Part shown: positions 1-11,858 of the stretch, in pieces
How the letters are laid out: each line of letters begins with the position of its first letter
Position numbering within the stretch: the first letter of the stretch is position 1
Assembly: GCA_958430865.1 (NCBI GenBank)
Contig: CAUDNR010004326.1
Coordinates: 6,388 to 55,747 of the forward strand
Direction: 5' to 3'
Length of the DNA stretch: 49,360 nucleotides
Source of the DNA: Entrophospora sp. SA101
Taxonomy: Eukaryota; Glomeromycota; Glomeromycetes; Entrophosporales; Entrophosporaceae
Notes under the pieces: generated by a model
Database searches by the model: none
What the model was told of the DNA's origin: nothing
Seen by the model: the letters and a program-made list of their open reading frames with translations, nothing else
Translations under genes and position numbers: made by a program

Positions 1-221
1 AGAGACATCTCAAGGGGACGCCTTTGGGATATAATTACATATATAGAACCTAGGGACCCTTTTATCTGAAAAGATAAGAGTTATATTTTTATTAATTTTT
101 GACCGTAAGTCAGCGAGTAGGCTGTGTGTCAAACACTAGAATCAACCGTAAGTCAGCGAGGAGGCTGTGTGTTGAACCATAAATAACCTATTAAATAGGA
201 AACTCAGATTGCCCGCTCGCA
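1..221 (+). repeat. Truncated LTR-like repeat, 3' part
   Basis: This matches 40008-40228 over its full 221 bp without gaps and with only scattered substitutions. It begins inside the repeat (cut by the window edge) and ends with GCTCGCA, after which the two copies share nothing. It contains two direct copies of a ~40-bp unit built on GTAAGTCAGCGAG-AGGCTGTGTG (about 110-175). It is read as the 3' end of a long terminal repeat because the full copy at 39444-40228 has TG..CA ends, a TATA box and no coding sequence. Confidence 0.6.
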
Positions 222-2816
222 GTGTGTATGACATACATGTGTTTTAAATAAATTTATATTTTAATTAATTTGAATTTATGCATCTTTAAGTAAAAAAAAG
301 TTGAACTAAAATTGCATCCAATTTACAAGATGCATTAGATTATGTAGATAAATGATAGCAAATTAATGATAACATATGTTTGAAAATTTTTATTTTGCTA
401 ATTTACCTTTGAAATCAATAGCTTCTTTGTTAAAAAATAAATATATACATGAATTAGTACTCCATACTTCATATTCATCTACTCATAAATTTTTATAAAT
501 ATCTATATAGTTAATTAATGTCATGTAATCATAATATTCACATTAATTTTTTATGTCACTGATTCATAAACAACTTATCTTAGACTGAGAGCCATTTCCA
601 AATTGTTCACACATTCACTGATTAACCAATGTATTCTTCATGTTTCTGCTTTATCTAATACTTATTTAATATAAAAATTGCTTATAAGGTAAACTCCTTC
701 AAACACTTGATCTGACTTGATCTGGAAATTTTGAAAAGTCAATGAAAGTATAAAGAACAATATTAATAATAATAATAAACTTTCTAAAATGCAATCAGGT
801 GAGTTATCATATGACTGATTAATATATATTTTTATTATTATTCTTTGATCAATAATAAAGGGTACAACCCCAAAATCCATCCGGATATGATGAATTAATT
901 ATTAATACTATTTCTTTAAATTAAAGATGAAAATCATTTTGATGATAATCATCATCCAACACAAGAAAAAAAACTATTTTTGATAACATCCACCTTTTTT
1001 TTTTTAATTTATGCTTCCCAAAAAATTATGTTTAGATAAAAATTTTGTTTTCACCAACTTAACATTAAATATTAAATATTAAATATTAATGTTGAATGTT
1101 GAAGTTTAATATTTAATGTTTAATGTTTAATGTTTAATGTTAATTAAGGTATCTATACAACGCTTTTAATTTCGTGAAACAGCAAAATCCTTTTACGTAA
1201 ATTATTTATTTTAAAAAAAGTGAAAAAGTGAATGATCATTCCTGAATCAGATATTTTCATTCCTGAAATGGATAATTTTGTTACACCAATTCAATTCTGT
1301 TTGAAATATTTTAATAAAATAAAAAATTGGTTTGTTACACGAGTAAAATTTTCTATTTTATATATGTAATTACACTTCCTGTGACATATTGTTTGACTGT
1401 TATTATTAATTGATTGAAAAAGCAACAGCTCAATCATTAATTAATCGGAAAAATAATAGTTCTTCATTTATCAAAGAAATTAATAGTTTTGTTAACCAAA
1501 AAAGGAATGGTTTATTGTTTGCTAAGATATAATTGATAAAAAAAAACAATCATTTGCTCTTTCATTAATTGATCAAAAAGGTAATAGTTCTTTAAAATAT
1601 AACAATTTTACCTTGGTATAATAGACATAAAGACAATAATGCTTCATGATCATAGAGAATATAATCATAATGCAACAACTTCGTGAAACTGCAAATTCCT
1701 TTTTATAGATAAAAAATTACCATAAAGACATTAAATCATTTTTAAAAAAAAATCCAAAAAATCAACAATTAATCCTGAAATAGAGATTGAACATTGTACT
1801 GGATTGATTTTGTTGATTTCTTATGTTAAAAAAATTTTTACAAGTAAAAAACTATATTTACTTACAAAGATATGAGCTGTTAAATTTGTTAGTTTTCTGC
1901 TATTTAATGAGTGGTCCTGGATTGTGGGTATAAAATTCATACATTTAAACATACGAAATAATTAGAACATGTCCCAAAAGAATACTTTTGCAAAATTTAT
2001 CTTATTAATAATATTATTATTTATTAAATATAAATTTATTCCACAATGGTAGCTACTGACTTTATTTATTTTTACTATATTTATTTATATTTAAAAAAAC
2101 AACAACAGTAATTGTTAAATAATAATAGAGGGAAATTTATGATATTAATTTTAACACTATCACAGGTCAAAAAATGGCAAAACAGCTATATTTAAACCAA
2201 GAATTATAACTTAGATTGACAACTAGTTTCAGAATTTCACACCAACTTTAGAAGCATGGTAGATTTTGAATGTTAAACCTGGGCGTCCATTTTTCTGGTA
2301 ACTTTATGATTATAATTGAAACTATTGACTATTTTTGGTAGGCTTGTGAAGCAGTTAAAAATACACATAATGCATAGTTTTGGAAATTGTATGACCATTT
2401 AATGAAGCTTTCAATGAAAGATCTGCATGATCTTAGCCAATAATATTTGTTTGGATCTTGGATAAAAACAATCCTAGATTATGTAATTTTAGAAATTTTG
2501 GAGCTATAACCAGAAACTCAAGCTTGTACAAATCTACATATAAAATATTGTGCTATTTCTGCAGTGGTTCCAGGTCATGGACACTAATTGATTTAACAAT
2601 AAAGTGGTACAATGGATTACAAGTTGGGCTGCTTAAAATATTCTGGTTTGTTCGTGACGATACCTATAATTTAATTATAGTTTCTTACTATTACTATAAA
2701 AATTAGCAATCAAATGATTTTCTTTCTTTGCGCAAATACAGAGCATCATTCAATTCCTAATATTCTTAGGATTGGATGGTTGTAACAAATATGAAATATC
2801 TTAGAGATGCAGTAAA
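222..2816. other. Gene-free AT-rich flank
   Basis: I see no convincing gene. Short open frames here (for example 662-880 and 2458-2706) have the composition of random AT-rich DNA. The stretch from about 1157 to 1800 contains diverged internal repeats: TTCGTGAAAC-GCAAA-TCCTTTT occurs near 1172 and again near 1680, and ATTAATTGATC-AAAAAG-AATAGTTCTT-like units recur near 1407, 1437 and 1565. Confidence 0.5.
1061..1144. repeat. Palindromic microsatellite-like repeat
   Basis: Tandem ATTAAAT units (1061-1090) are followed after a short centre by tandem GTTTAAT units (1103-1144). The two halves are roughly reverse complements, so the 84 bp can fold into a hairpin. No coding potential. Confidence 0.6.
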
Positions 2817-3800
2817 TCAGAAATATCCCAAGACTTTTACTAACGTTACCGAACTGCACATCACTAAAATTATACCTACCACTCTATTCACCCGAAGGTG
2901 AGATACTGGACCGGGTGGGTAATTAACATTGCTTCCCAGGGTTGAAGTAAATTCTCGAAGATGCAATCTCATTGTAACATTTCCATTCTCCAAGAGTACA
3001 GCTTGCGGCGACGCAAACACGCTACTTTGTTTCACTGATGTTTCAATTACATTAAACCTTGACCCGTTTTGCATACTTACAACATGGTATGATATAGTAA
3101 GCTGGCGCTCACGTCATTCATTGTTATTATTATTGTGAAGAACTATGCGTTTGTCACCAACAGATGTTATTTGATAAATCTGTACTTTTATGCAAGCATC
3201 AGATTTTCCAGAGATAAATTAACTTGTAAAATTTAAATAATGATCCATTTAGGATGTTAGAAGTAATAGATGCAGTAGTTGGTTTTTTGAAAGAAAACAA
3301 CAAGATGATATTATGGGCACGTTCTACCAAGCTAACAACAAAAATATAAAAGAAAAAATGACAATACATGTAACAGACTCGCGAAATATTACGATTATTA
3401 ATAGTCTTGTCTTGAGTGATATTTTAATTTCCACAGCTACATAGTAATGATTGGTTTAAAAGAAGATGCAATAACAGAAGCAATGTCGGAAGTTCGGTTT
3501 ATTTAGTATTAGAGAGAGAATAAATTAACATTTCTTTTTCCACCAGTTCTGCAATTTAATTAAGTAAACATCAATGATACCTAGTCTTCCGCAATGTAGG
3601 TAGATACTGAATATGAAAACCTATTACAAGGTCGGCTTCATAACCTATCAGGATCATCCACCGTGTCATACGGTAATATTTTCGACAAGCAACTAAGTGG
3701 ATCTCACAGTTCCACCACTAACCTCAGGGCACAGGTGTATGATTAACGCCTGTCTGTTAACATCAAATATTTCATTAACGTAACGAATTATGTGGTATAT
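2817..3800 (-). pseudogene. Decayed unrecognised gene fragments
   Basis: This stretch has higher GC and more codon-like structure than its surroundings. On the minus strand about 95 codons stay open from ~3110 down to 2817 (containing NVIETSVKQSSVFA and NYPPGPVSHLR). Further upstream, at 3560-3790, two more open pieces lie in different frames (LCPEVSGGTVRST; MTRWMILIGYEADLVIGFH). They look like parts of one or two genes broken by frameshifts and stops, or exons whose borders I cannot fix. I do not recognise the family. The plus-strand frame at 2929-3138 is a shadow. Confidence 0.3.
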
Positions 3801-4509
3801 GATAGAAGAGTTTCTCTCTCAAGACTATAAAGTCACACTATTGTGGTAGAAGCATTTCCCTGGTAGTGAGGATAATGCTTATTATGATAGAAGCGGTCGT
3901 GATGATGGAAGAACTCATAATTAATATCATCCGGCTAGATTTGACAATTATACTGGATAATTATTAAAAAAAAAAATTTTTTTTCCAAAGCATGCAGAAT
4001 TTGAAGATATAAAGATGCGGAAAGTACTCGTTATGATAAATATCAAAGGTGTAAAATATATTTATTTTTGGATTTAGAAAGGAAAAACCGATCAATTGTC
4101 AAATGACGGCGATAATTACAATAATTCTCACAACTAATTGCATTAACCAAACAACACAAAACCTCTAGACCGATTAACTGATTTATATGATATTTAATGT
4201 TTTGTTATGTTTTTTCACATTACTATCACTCTTAATAAGAATTTAGCATGTGAATACGGTTTAAGGAATAAATACAAGTTTAATTTTAAAATTTATTTGT
4301 GAATGAAATTTTTTTTTTACCAGTTTTATGATAATAGTTCTTACAGACATTGCACTTTTTCGTTTTTAGAAAAGCGAGGATAATGACACCAGGTTGATAA
4401 GCTACCTGTCATATTATATAATTTATTATGTAAAGCTTTCAAAATAAAAAAGAAGTTAGTCGATTCATTGTTCTTAATATTTGGATGATCTACAAATAAC
4501 CAGTTAATT
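3801..4509. other. Non-coding spacer with a short coding-like relic
   Basis: Between about 3855 and 3960 the plus strand reads as a Tyr/Asp/Arg/Gly-rich stretch (SEDNAYYDRSGRDDGR) closed by stops on both sides, in style like the Tyr/Asn-rich relic at 6109-6439. The rest is AT-rich with no features I can support. Homology with the right flank of the inverted repeat begins only at about 4510. Confidence 0.25.
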
Positions 4510-4585
4510 GGTGCAAACATATTGCCGAGTTGTAACCTATTGTTACAACACCTATATGACGTGAAAAGGTTGTAACCCTTGCAGC

Positions 4586-4785
4586 TAAATGCCGAATGGC
4601 CGTATGCCGTATTTTTGTGCCGTATGCCGTATGTGTCAGTCATATGTTGTGCCGTATGCAAACATAACTGCCGTGTGCCGTACGTTATGCCATGTGCCAT
4701 ATGTTGTGCCGTATGCAAACGTAAATGCTGCGTGCTGTACGTTGTGCCATATGCCATACGTTATGCCAATATGCTGTATGAAATA
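4586..4785. repeat. GCCGTATG-type degenerate tandem repeat
   Basis: About 20 imperfect copies of a ~10-bp unit, (T)GCCGTATGC and variants such as GCCATATG and GCTGTACG. The partner is at 30570-30725 in the right arm. The left copy keeps more CCG where the right has CCA or CTG. Long frames on both strands here are artefacts of the periodicity. Confidence 0.75.
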
Positions 4786-4786
4786 A

Positions 4787-5167
4787 TTAACACAAATTTT
4801 TATTTTTCAAATAAATATTAATCATAGTCCAACTATTTATATTAGTATCATTTTCATTTACTTCATTATTATTATTAAAAAAATTAAAATCAATAATGTC
4901 TCCAATTATTAAGGTGTTTCTTGTCTGAATTGAATTATCATTTGAATTAACATTATTTAAATAATCATTTTCTGATTCTAAACTCATTAAAGTACCAACT
5001 GATGAATCATTTGGTACATTTCTTAATTCATTGCTGGTTGAAGTTTGTTTTTTTATAGATGAAAAAGGAGGTTGGAGAGGAGGACTTTCATAAAAGGTAT
5101 GTTCATTATTCTCTGCATCAGAAGTTACATTGGTAATGGTGGTCAAATTTTGTACTTGTTCATTCAT
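4787..5167 (-). pseudogene. Acidic Ser/Asn-rich protein of TIR element, C-terminus lost
   Basis: An open frame starts at ATG 5167 (MNEQVQNLTTI) and gives a low-complexity protein rich in Ser, Asn, Asp and Thr, with a Pro-rich patch (SPPLQPPFSSIKK) and no recognisable domain. Compared with the right-arm copy (30096-30513), the N-terminal half is in frame here, but after NENDTNIN a deletion removes the conserved acidic tail (YDPELLINTFLE in the right copy) and the frame ends in an unrelated KNKNLC. An intrinsically disordered regulatory protein or a transposon-carried gene are both possible. Function unknown. Confidence 0.4.
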
Positions 5168-5568
5168 TGATAAAATAATGTTCAAATTAATTATCAATAT
5201 TAATAGATGATGATGATGATTCTTTTATTATTGGAGAAGTGTACTGTATATATAATGAAAAAAACATTGAATGATTAATCATCAAAAACAATGTTTTTTA
5301 TTATCTGAGTCATATAGACTTGGGATATTTTATTCTTAAAAAACCGGTTGATAAATTTTTTGATGTGACATAAGCTAGGGTTACGGCATTCGACACATGA
5401 TACGGCATATGGAAAGTGACGCATTTCCGTGTTTATGCTCTACTAATGTCGTAACCCTCAAGTGTTCATATGCTTGCACCCTTATTGGCATGTATTTAAA
5501 AAACGATCTTATTTTTTTTAAAAAAAAAAGTATACATGTGTTGTGATTCACGACTCAGCTGCAATAAT

Positions 5569-5847
5569 TTAAAAAAATTTGTTTTCTGTTACACCAAAAT
5601 AAAATAAACAATAATCACATTTGTTACATCTCGGAGTTTGAATTTGGGGTGTATAACTCCTTCGAGACATGATTGAGTTTGCTTTGTAAAAAATGTGTTC
5701 TTCTTGATAATACTTGTGCAGAAAAAAGTTGTGATGAGATCTTTTTAAATTCAAGTCATATCCATGTAACTTGAAAAAAAATTTATATGGAAGACAATTT
5801 CGAAGTCGTAAGAAGTATCTATTCCCAAGTGTAGTCCTCCACTTCAA
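5569..5847 (-). pseudogene. Basic relic ending in a Cys motif (PRCNKCDYC)
   Basis: An open stretch of ~92 codons without a start ATG at its head; the first internal Met follows a TTG-led stretch. It is Lys/Arg/His-rich and ends with TPQIQTPRCNKCDYCLF. The same PRCNKCDY peptide is encoded on the minus strand near 34550-34620 in unrelated surroundings, so this is part of a dispersed family. I do not recognise it. Mirrored at 29410-29688. Confidence 0.3.
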
Positions 5848-6108
5848 GTGAAGTTTATTTTTAAGTGTAGTTTTCCACTATTTCCCTTCATTTAAAAATA
5901 ATGTCTCGCTTGAAGTTCCTCACTCACTTGAGAAAGATGTTTCTTCTTTTCTCTGTACATACCTACCTTATGCGTATAAATTTATTTATTAAATATAACT
6001 TATTAACGATTAGAGTGTTGTTCAAATCCAGCATTATCCATTTTTGCGGGAGGTTCCGATCATACTGAAGAATGGATGAGTTCCGAACTACAATTAATTT
6101 TAATTTAG

Positions 6109-6439
6109 ATTTGCACATATCCACTTCCATAATTATGCCGAGGCTGAATCCTTTTATTATAGGTACAACAATCGTAGCTATCATGATAACCAAGGAAATA
6201 CAATTACATTTTCAGCTGCTACGTACTACAGAACTAATAGATCAGTAAACTACATACATTATAATAATATTGTTGGTAATAACAACAATGGTAATAACAA
6301 TCTTGATGATAATAATAGCAGTAGTGTCAATGACAACAATAGTATCAGTACTGATAATAATGATATTAGTAGTAGAGCTGGTGCAGATGATAAAAACGTG
6401 GTGATTTCGATAACGGGTATTATTAGTATTGTTATATAA
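6109..6439 (+). pseudogene. Asn/Tyr-rich coding relic
   Basis: The plus strand stays open for ~110 codons from a possible splice acceptor (TTTAATTTAG, ending 6108) to TAA at 6437-6439. It reads as a Tyr/Asn-rich stretch (ESFYYRYNNRSYHDNQGN) followed by an Asn/Asp/Ser low-complexity tail. A short piece upstream (AGGSDHTEEWMSSELQ, ~6043-6095) lies in another frame and could be a preceding exon. No start codon is assigned and the family is unknown. The minus-strand frames at 5963-6193 and 6242-6445 are shadows. Mirrored at 28818-29148. Confidence 0.3.
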
Positions 6440-7689
6440 AACCAAGTATATTTTTTTGTATATTTTTTATTATATACAGTATATGTTTATTTCGTTTATA
6501 TATTTATATTTGTTTTTTTTTTCTTGTATATTAAAAAAGGTGGTGTTGGTGATTATTGATCTACAGTATTACTCGTAATTGAAAGTTGTGGCAAAAGAAA
6601 AATGGTTAAAATACCTTACAAAACGTTAGAAAAACTCATCGAAAGCACGCCAAGAAGAATTGAGACATGCATTTCTAATGACAGGTGGCCCATTAGATAT
6701 TAGTCAAAAAAAAATATTCGTTTTTTTTTTAATAATAAAAAATACCGGAAATACAAAAAACATCAAATTTTATATGAAAACGAATAAGAATCTAGGCTAT
6801 CTAATGTTAAAATTTTATGTATTCTTATTATGTAGCATTTTGCATAATTAACAAAAAACATCGTTCACAAACTTTTGTCCGGGTAGTGTATTTTATTTTG
6901 CATAATCGATTCTTCGAAATTTTGCTGTAGCGTATTATTTGATCTAATAAAATCTATTTGAATCCAATAAAACAAATAAGCAAAGGATATATTTATTATT
7001 TATCAATAAAGAAACTTTAAAGTATATAAATATGATTGTTTTTGGACTGAATGATGTATCAAAAAAAAATTTGCAATGTTAAAATCGTTAAACTTTATAC
7101 ATTTAATAATATTATTTTGAATAAATTCTTTAAAAAAAATGCTGTTTAAATTGACTACTACTTGTGTGATCGATTCAATCATTAACACCAGAGGAGCAAA
7201 ATTATTTATTTAGCAATAAAAGCTATTTGTTTGTTTGTTAATATTAATGCATGGTTTCTATTCGTAATACAAATTTAGCTTTATTTGCTTTTATTTGAAT
7301 TATTATTACTCGTTTTATTTGTTTTTATTTGTTTTATTATTCGAATTATTACTCGTTTATTCATTCGTTTTGTTCGAATTATTTTCCTAACTACTACTCA
7401 AGATTACGATATTATTTTAATACAAAGAGCTTTAGAAATAGTTAACCAATAACTTAATTACAATATAAAAGAACTATTAGTTTATTAAATTAAGCCAATA
7501 ATTAACTAAAAAACAGGATTAATTTTAAAAGAATACCTGATAAATATTGTGATTTCATAGGCTTTTAGATTATATGATAAAAATACTAGGAATATTATTA
7601 ACTTATCAGTATGCCTTATTTTTTTAAGATATCTACGAATTGATACCCCATTACCTAATTTGGCATCATTTCAACCAGTAAAAGCGAAT
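6440..7689. other. AT-rich stretch with TTATTTGAATTATTCG-type repeats
   Basis: No gene seen. From about 7255 to 7385 there is a degenerate repeat of TTCGTTTTATTTGAATTATT-like units; a similar patch occurs at 15655-15760 in the same arm. Mirrored in the right arm at about 27568-28817. Confidence 0.45.
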
Positions 7690-8410
7690 GAATAGATAAC
7701 ATATAAGCAAAGAAAGATGGGACCCTAAATTAGCACAAAAGAATTTTAAATCATGCACAAACATAACAGCATTTTATTGTATATAATTAATTGTATATCT
7801 TTAATAAAACAAACATGACTTAGCTATTTAATCATTTCCTTGTATGTGAATGCCTCCATCCATCAAATATTCATGATTATTATCCAATACATTTGATGTT
7901 ATAATTGACATAACAAACAATTGCATCACCCAAGTAATGATAATACCAAGGCCATACATAAATACAACTTTTAATAATGTGTGTCTACCCAGATCTCTAG
8001 TTTCACAAAATAAATTATTTTTCCTGATTATCAATTATAGTTTTTTATGAATAATAAATCTGATGTAAATTGCAAGTGTCAGATTTAATTAAATTTTCCT
8101 GTCACAAACATGTGGGTTAGGTGCTATCAGCACACCCCATAACCATGGGATTTTTCCTTCACAGGTGAGGGTACCCAATGTTGGTAGGCTTTGGAAAAAA
8201 CTTCCCTTATCTTCCTCTCAGACCAGGCTTGGCTGTTACCATATGGGCATTGATCACCTGATAGCTAATACTAATGTTTGTGCGATACTTGCTTTGTGTT
8301 ATAGTCCTCTCACTAAAATAAAGTTTGTGTCTGCAACCTAGGTTGCTGTCTATCTTAATCTACAGAACAGGTAACTAATTGTGCAAAAACCTATTCAGTC
8401 CCTACCTAAA
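7690..8410 (-). repeat. Dispersed repeat family, copy in left arm
   Basis: In reverse orientation this is clearly related, at diverged but easily readable level, to 40258-41240. Shared blocks include ACAGCCAAG-CTGGTC, CACCTGTG(G/A)A, CATGTTTGTG, AAATCTGACAC and GGTGATGCAATTGTTT. The 68-codon frame at 7828-8034 lies in it and is open in this copy only, so I treat it as chance. Mirrored at 26848-27567. Confidence 0.7.
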
Positions 8411-9428
8411 ATTATAAATTGGTTAGTATTAAAGAAACAGCCTTTCTCTTAACATCAGAGCCTAATTCCAATTTCAGGACTATCAACCCTGTTCTGAATT
8501 GTGACCTCATGTGCTTGAAATAAGTTACAAATTCTTGCTGCCTTGATGGATCTGGATGTTTATGCACACCTAATATCACAACTCTTCAAAATACAACTTG
8601 GTCACAGATCCATCCTTACCCTAGAGGTAGAATCGTTGCAGGCAACTTTCAGCCAGAATGCTAGCAGCCTCCTCTGGTCTGGGTACAGTGAGAAAGATTA
8701 GTGAAAGTGTCAGACAATTGATGCATTTTCAATATATCCCAGGGCTAATCCCCCCCCCTGAAATTTAACAACATTGTATCATTAGAGCCATGACATAGTC
8801 AGATTAGCCTTTGTACAATGCAAAGAATGTGAAAGAATGTCTGTAAAGTGTTAAAGGTAGCATGCATGCCTCAACATCTGCTAATTTCCTGATAATCAAA
8901 CATTGCATATTGAAATGTTTCTTCTGCAACAGTCAGTTATGCTGCCCTGACATCTTGTAATTATATATATATTTATATATATTATTTATATATATTAATA
9001 TTGATACTGATTACACAAAGCAAAATACCAACCATTCATTTATCATCAAGAATCTTATTTACCCAGCAAGTTCTACTCTTCATTTTGATTCCATTTAAAA
9101 TATTTATAAAATAAAAGGACACCACATTATTATTATATCAAGGCAAATAAAAAAATGTACCTCTTTCATTACTGTTATTAACAGGAGACTCATGTTTTAC
9201 CGCCATCTTTGAAAAATAAATTGTTTTTCCAAGAAAAAAAAAATAATCAATCAATTCGTGTCAACCCATAAATAATTAATGTGTATATACGCGTTTGACA
9301 ATCAAATAAAATTCATAAGCAGAAGTTTGTATGATTGGCTAATGTTCTGTAGATCATTTCTTAATCTTTGTAATTTAATTGGATGGATGATATTAAAATA
9401 AATTCACTTAAAACTCTTATAATAGTAA
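8411..9428. other. Unique-looking non-coding part of left arm
   Basis: More balanced base composition than the neighbourhood (8411-8900), then an AT microsatellite (~8958-9000). It holds the homopolymer C9 at 8750-8758, the one length difference between the inner arms. No gene seen. Confidence 0.4.
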
Positions 9429-10878
9429 TCAAACAAAAAAACTATGGCCAAAGAAATCACCATATTGTATCATCTCATGGGCTAAAATGTCATCTGCAGA
9501 TTCTTTAATGTCATCATTATCACCTTCAAAATAGAATCAGGATCTTCACCTTCAGCATTACTATTCAAATTAATTTGATGTAAACTTCTAGAAGTGATTG
9601 AACATGTTTATCAACACCACCCTTAATAAAGTCTAAGCAACGTAAGCACTTGGACCCATCTTGGTTAAAACATGTGTTATGATATGCATGGCCACATGGA
9701 AATACCTATTCTGTTTCTTCAGTGATTGTAGTTTTAGTAATAAAACAATTAGAAGAATCACAACCATACAAACTAGGCTTATGCGAAGAGCTACGCCCTA
9801 AAGGTAGATGACAAAGACATGCTTCCTTCATCTTCATTGCTGGAATAGGAATATTGTTTCCTGCATTAGTACTCCTTCTTACTCCTCTTTAACGGGCGTC
9901 TCATAGAAACTTGTGGTGGAATTAAAATTTGAATTTTCCTATGATTAATACGAGTATAGATATCAGCAAAACAATCTAGATGCAGTTTTCATGTCAAGGT
10001 TTCCCTAAAATCATCATAATTAAATTGAGAATATTCGTGACTATCCCTACTGCTCGTGAAAAAATTAAGTTTTTGTATAATTTCTGGCTCATTATGATGG
10101 GACTGTTCTAATGCATGTTGCTGTAATTAGATTGCACTTCTACTTTTAAGATTTTTATAATGCAACGTTTCACTAATAAAAAAATAAAAAATAGCCCTTA
10201 AAATAATACCAATGTTCACTGTGCAAAAGAATCAAAAAAAAAAAATTATACTCCTAACATACTTTACTTAGAAGACAAAAACGTGATTGACTGGAGCTTG
10301 TAGTCGAAATCTGTTAAATTCTGGAACTCGACTAATGGTTGCATATCCATAGATGAGCTTTTTGAATCATCAAAAGTATCATTCTGATACTTATCTGGCA
10401 GATTGCAGGGTTTCATATATTCTTCGAGTAAGATTACATCAAACAAAGCATCATCATCCTCTTGTTCAGAGATGATGAATGGGCTGGAACTGAGATCGAG
10501 ATTTTTTTGCGTAGTTTGTGTAGACATCATATGTAGGTGTAAAGTTTTCAGTATATCTAAACATACAAATCAAATAAAAAATATGATCCGAATGATAGTA
10601 ATGCGTGGTATCCAAGTTTTTGGCCATGCCAGCTCTGCTGAGAATTGACACTATCTAACGCTCAGAATCAACACAGTGGCTATTTTTTTTTGTCTATCTC
10701 TCCAGTTGTTCTTGTAAATGGTTGTGACATGCATCTTACAAAAATCAGTCTGGGAATAGGTCAGCTTATTGCAGAACACACACAATTTTTTTGGTGGTGA
10801 CTTAAAATGCCTGACACATCCTGACATTCGCAAACATTTTTTTCCACAGATAGATCCATCTTTTTTGATATATTGGCA
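9429..10878 (-). pseudogene. Zinc-finger + RING-like protein, decayed (left copy)
   Basis: Mirror image of 24380-25829, described there. The nonsense codon before the RING-like part lies at 9706-9708. Both arms carry the same lesions, so the decay predates the duplication or has been copied between the arms. Confidence 0.5.
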
Positions 10879-11138
10879 AATTCAGGACTCTAATGTATAA
10901 TTATTTTCAGCTTTGGCGGAGTGATATGAGGTGGATTTCATTTTATCGGAAAGCAGCTCCATATAAGATAAGTTTTTAAGATTATTATACGTTAAATTTT
11001 CCTTTCATTTTTTATTATAGGTGAATCGTATAAATATTCAAACCCCATCTAAATAATATTTTGATTTTAAAGATTCGAATTTGTAAGTATTTGTATACTA
11101 AAAACTTTCCGCATATATATATTATTTACATAGTTATC

Positions 11139-11858
11139 ATGGAAACTGCTCAAAAAACCTAAAAGTCCAAAACTAATAACTCTACCTCGATTTTAGACCA
11201 GGTCCTAAAAAAATACAACTTGTCTACTGATCCAACCCATCTCAATTATGTGACTATGCTAATGAACTTGGTGCTATGTTGCCAGACTGGAGGACTCGCA
11301 AAAGTATGAAAGAATTACTTCATCGACGTTCATTCAGTAAAGATAAGATTGAGGCTCGCATGTCGGATAAAATCACCATCAAGGAAAGAGATCAGTATTG
11401 TGCTAAAAGTGGTGATCCATTTGATATAATAGCTAATACTTTAGATGTAATAAAGACAAAAAACAATAGTGATAAGGAAAAAGTTGCTTCCAGCTCATGT
11501 CTTACATTATTCCGTAAGGAATTGGCAGAAGCTGGAGCCGATCCTAAAAATATTTCATTAGCTAAGGATCCAACTACTACCGAAGAGTCTAATGAAATTC
11601 AGAAGAGGCAACTCATACAGGGATTAGCTAATCCGTCTAAAACTCCTAAACACTTCTCTTTAGAGGAGGGACTTAGAAGAATTCAAATTACTACAAAAAT
11701 TTTTACTATGCAAGATCTTGCGAGATATCATCATGATCTAAAAGAAATTAAGATACTATGTATGTGCATGTACACCAAATCACAAAAAAAAAAAAAAATC
11801 TCCTACTTATCTTGTTAAGTTCCCATTTCATCACCATGTTTTTGCTCATTTCCGATGA
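11139..11858 (+). pseudogene. Unrecognised ~230-aa protein, decayed (left copy)
   Basis: ATG at 11139 opens METAQKT and meets TAA at 11160-11162. Coding-like sequence then continues (LDQVLKKYNLSTDPTHLNY), shifts frame by one base near 11252, and runs on as the long open part 11276-11818 (YANELGAMLPDWRTRKSMKE; KERDQYCAKSGDPFDIIAN; SLEEGLRRIQITTK). An A15 run near 11784-11798 shifts it again, and the other frame continues as SPTYLVKFPFHHHVFAHFR to TGA at 11856-11858. So there are one nonsense and two frameshift lesions in an otherwise well-preserved, soluble, charged, helix-rich protein. It is divergent (head-to-head, ~260 bp apart) from the zinc-finger/RING pseudogene. I do not know its function; a gene pair carried by a large transposon is one option. 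Confidence 0.5.

Larger units (their letters stand above)
4510..5506 (-). mobile_element. Truncated copy of ~1.1-kb TIR element
   Basis: This is the left-arm counterpart of the complete element at 29751-30832. The inner terminus is intact (ends TTTAAAAAACGA at 5506). The outer terminus has lost about 25 bp: homology begins at GGTGCAAACATATT (4510) and the expected TCGTTTTTTAA end is replaced by unrelated sequence. Inside are a tandem repeat rich in GCCGTATG and one small gene on the minus strand. No transposase is encoded, so it is non-autonomous. Confidence 0.6.

Noticed and set aside
4341..4821. Long overlapping frames on both strands over the GCCGTATG array (e.g. Cys/Val/Tyr-rich repeats)
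   Set aside because: The frames follow from the ~10-bp periodicity, are open on both strands at once, and are not conserved in the right-arm copy.
7828..8034. 68-codon membrane-like frame in the dispersed repeat (mirror 27223-27429)
   Set aside because: Not open in the third copy of the repeat at 40830-40975, so not under coding constraint.
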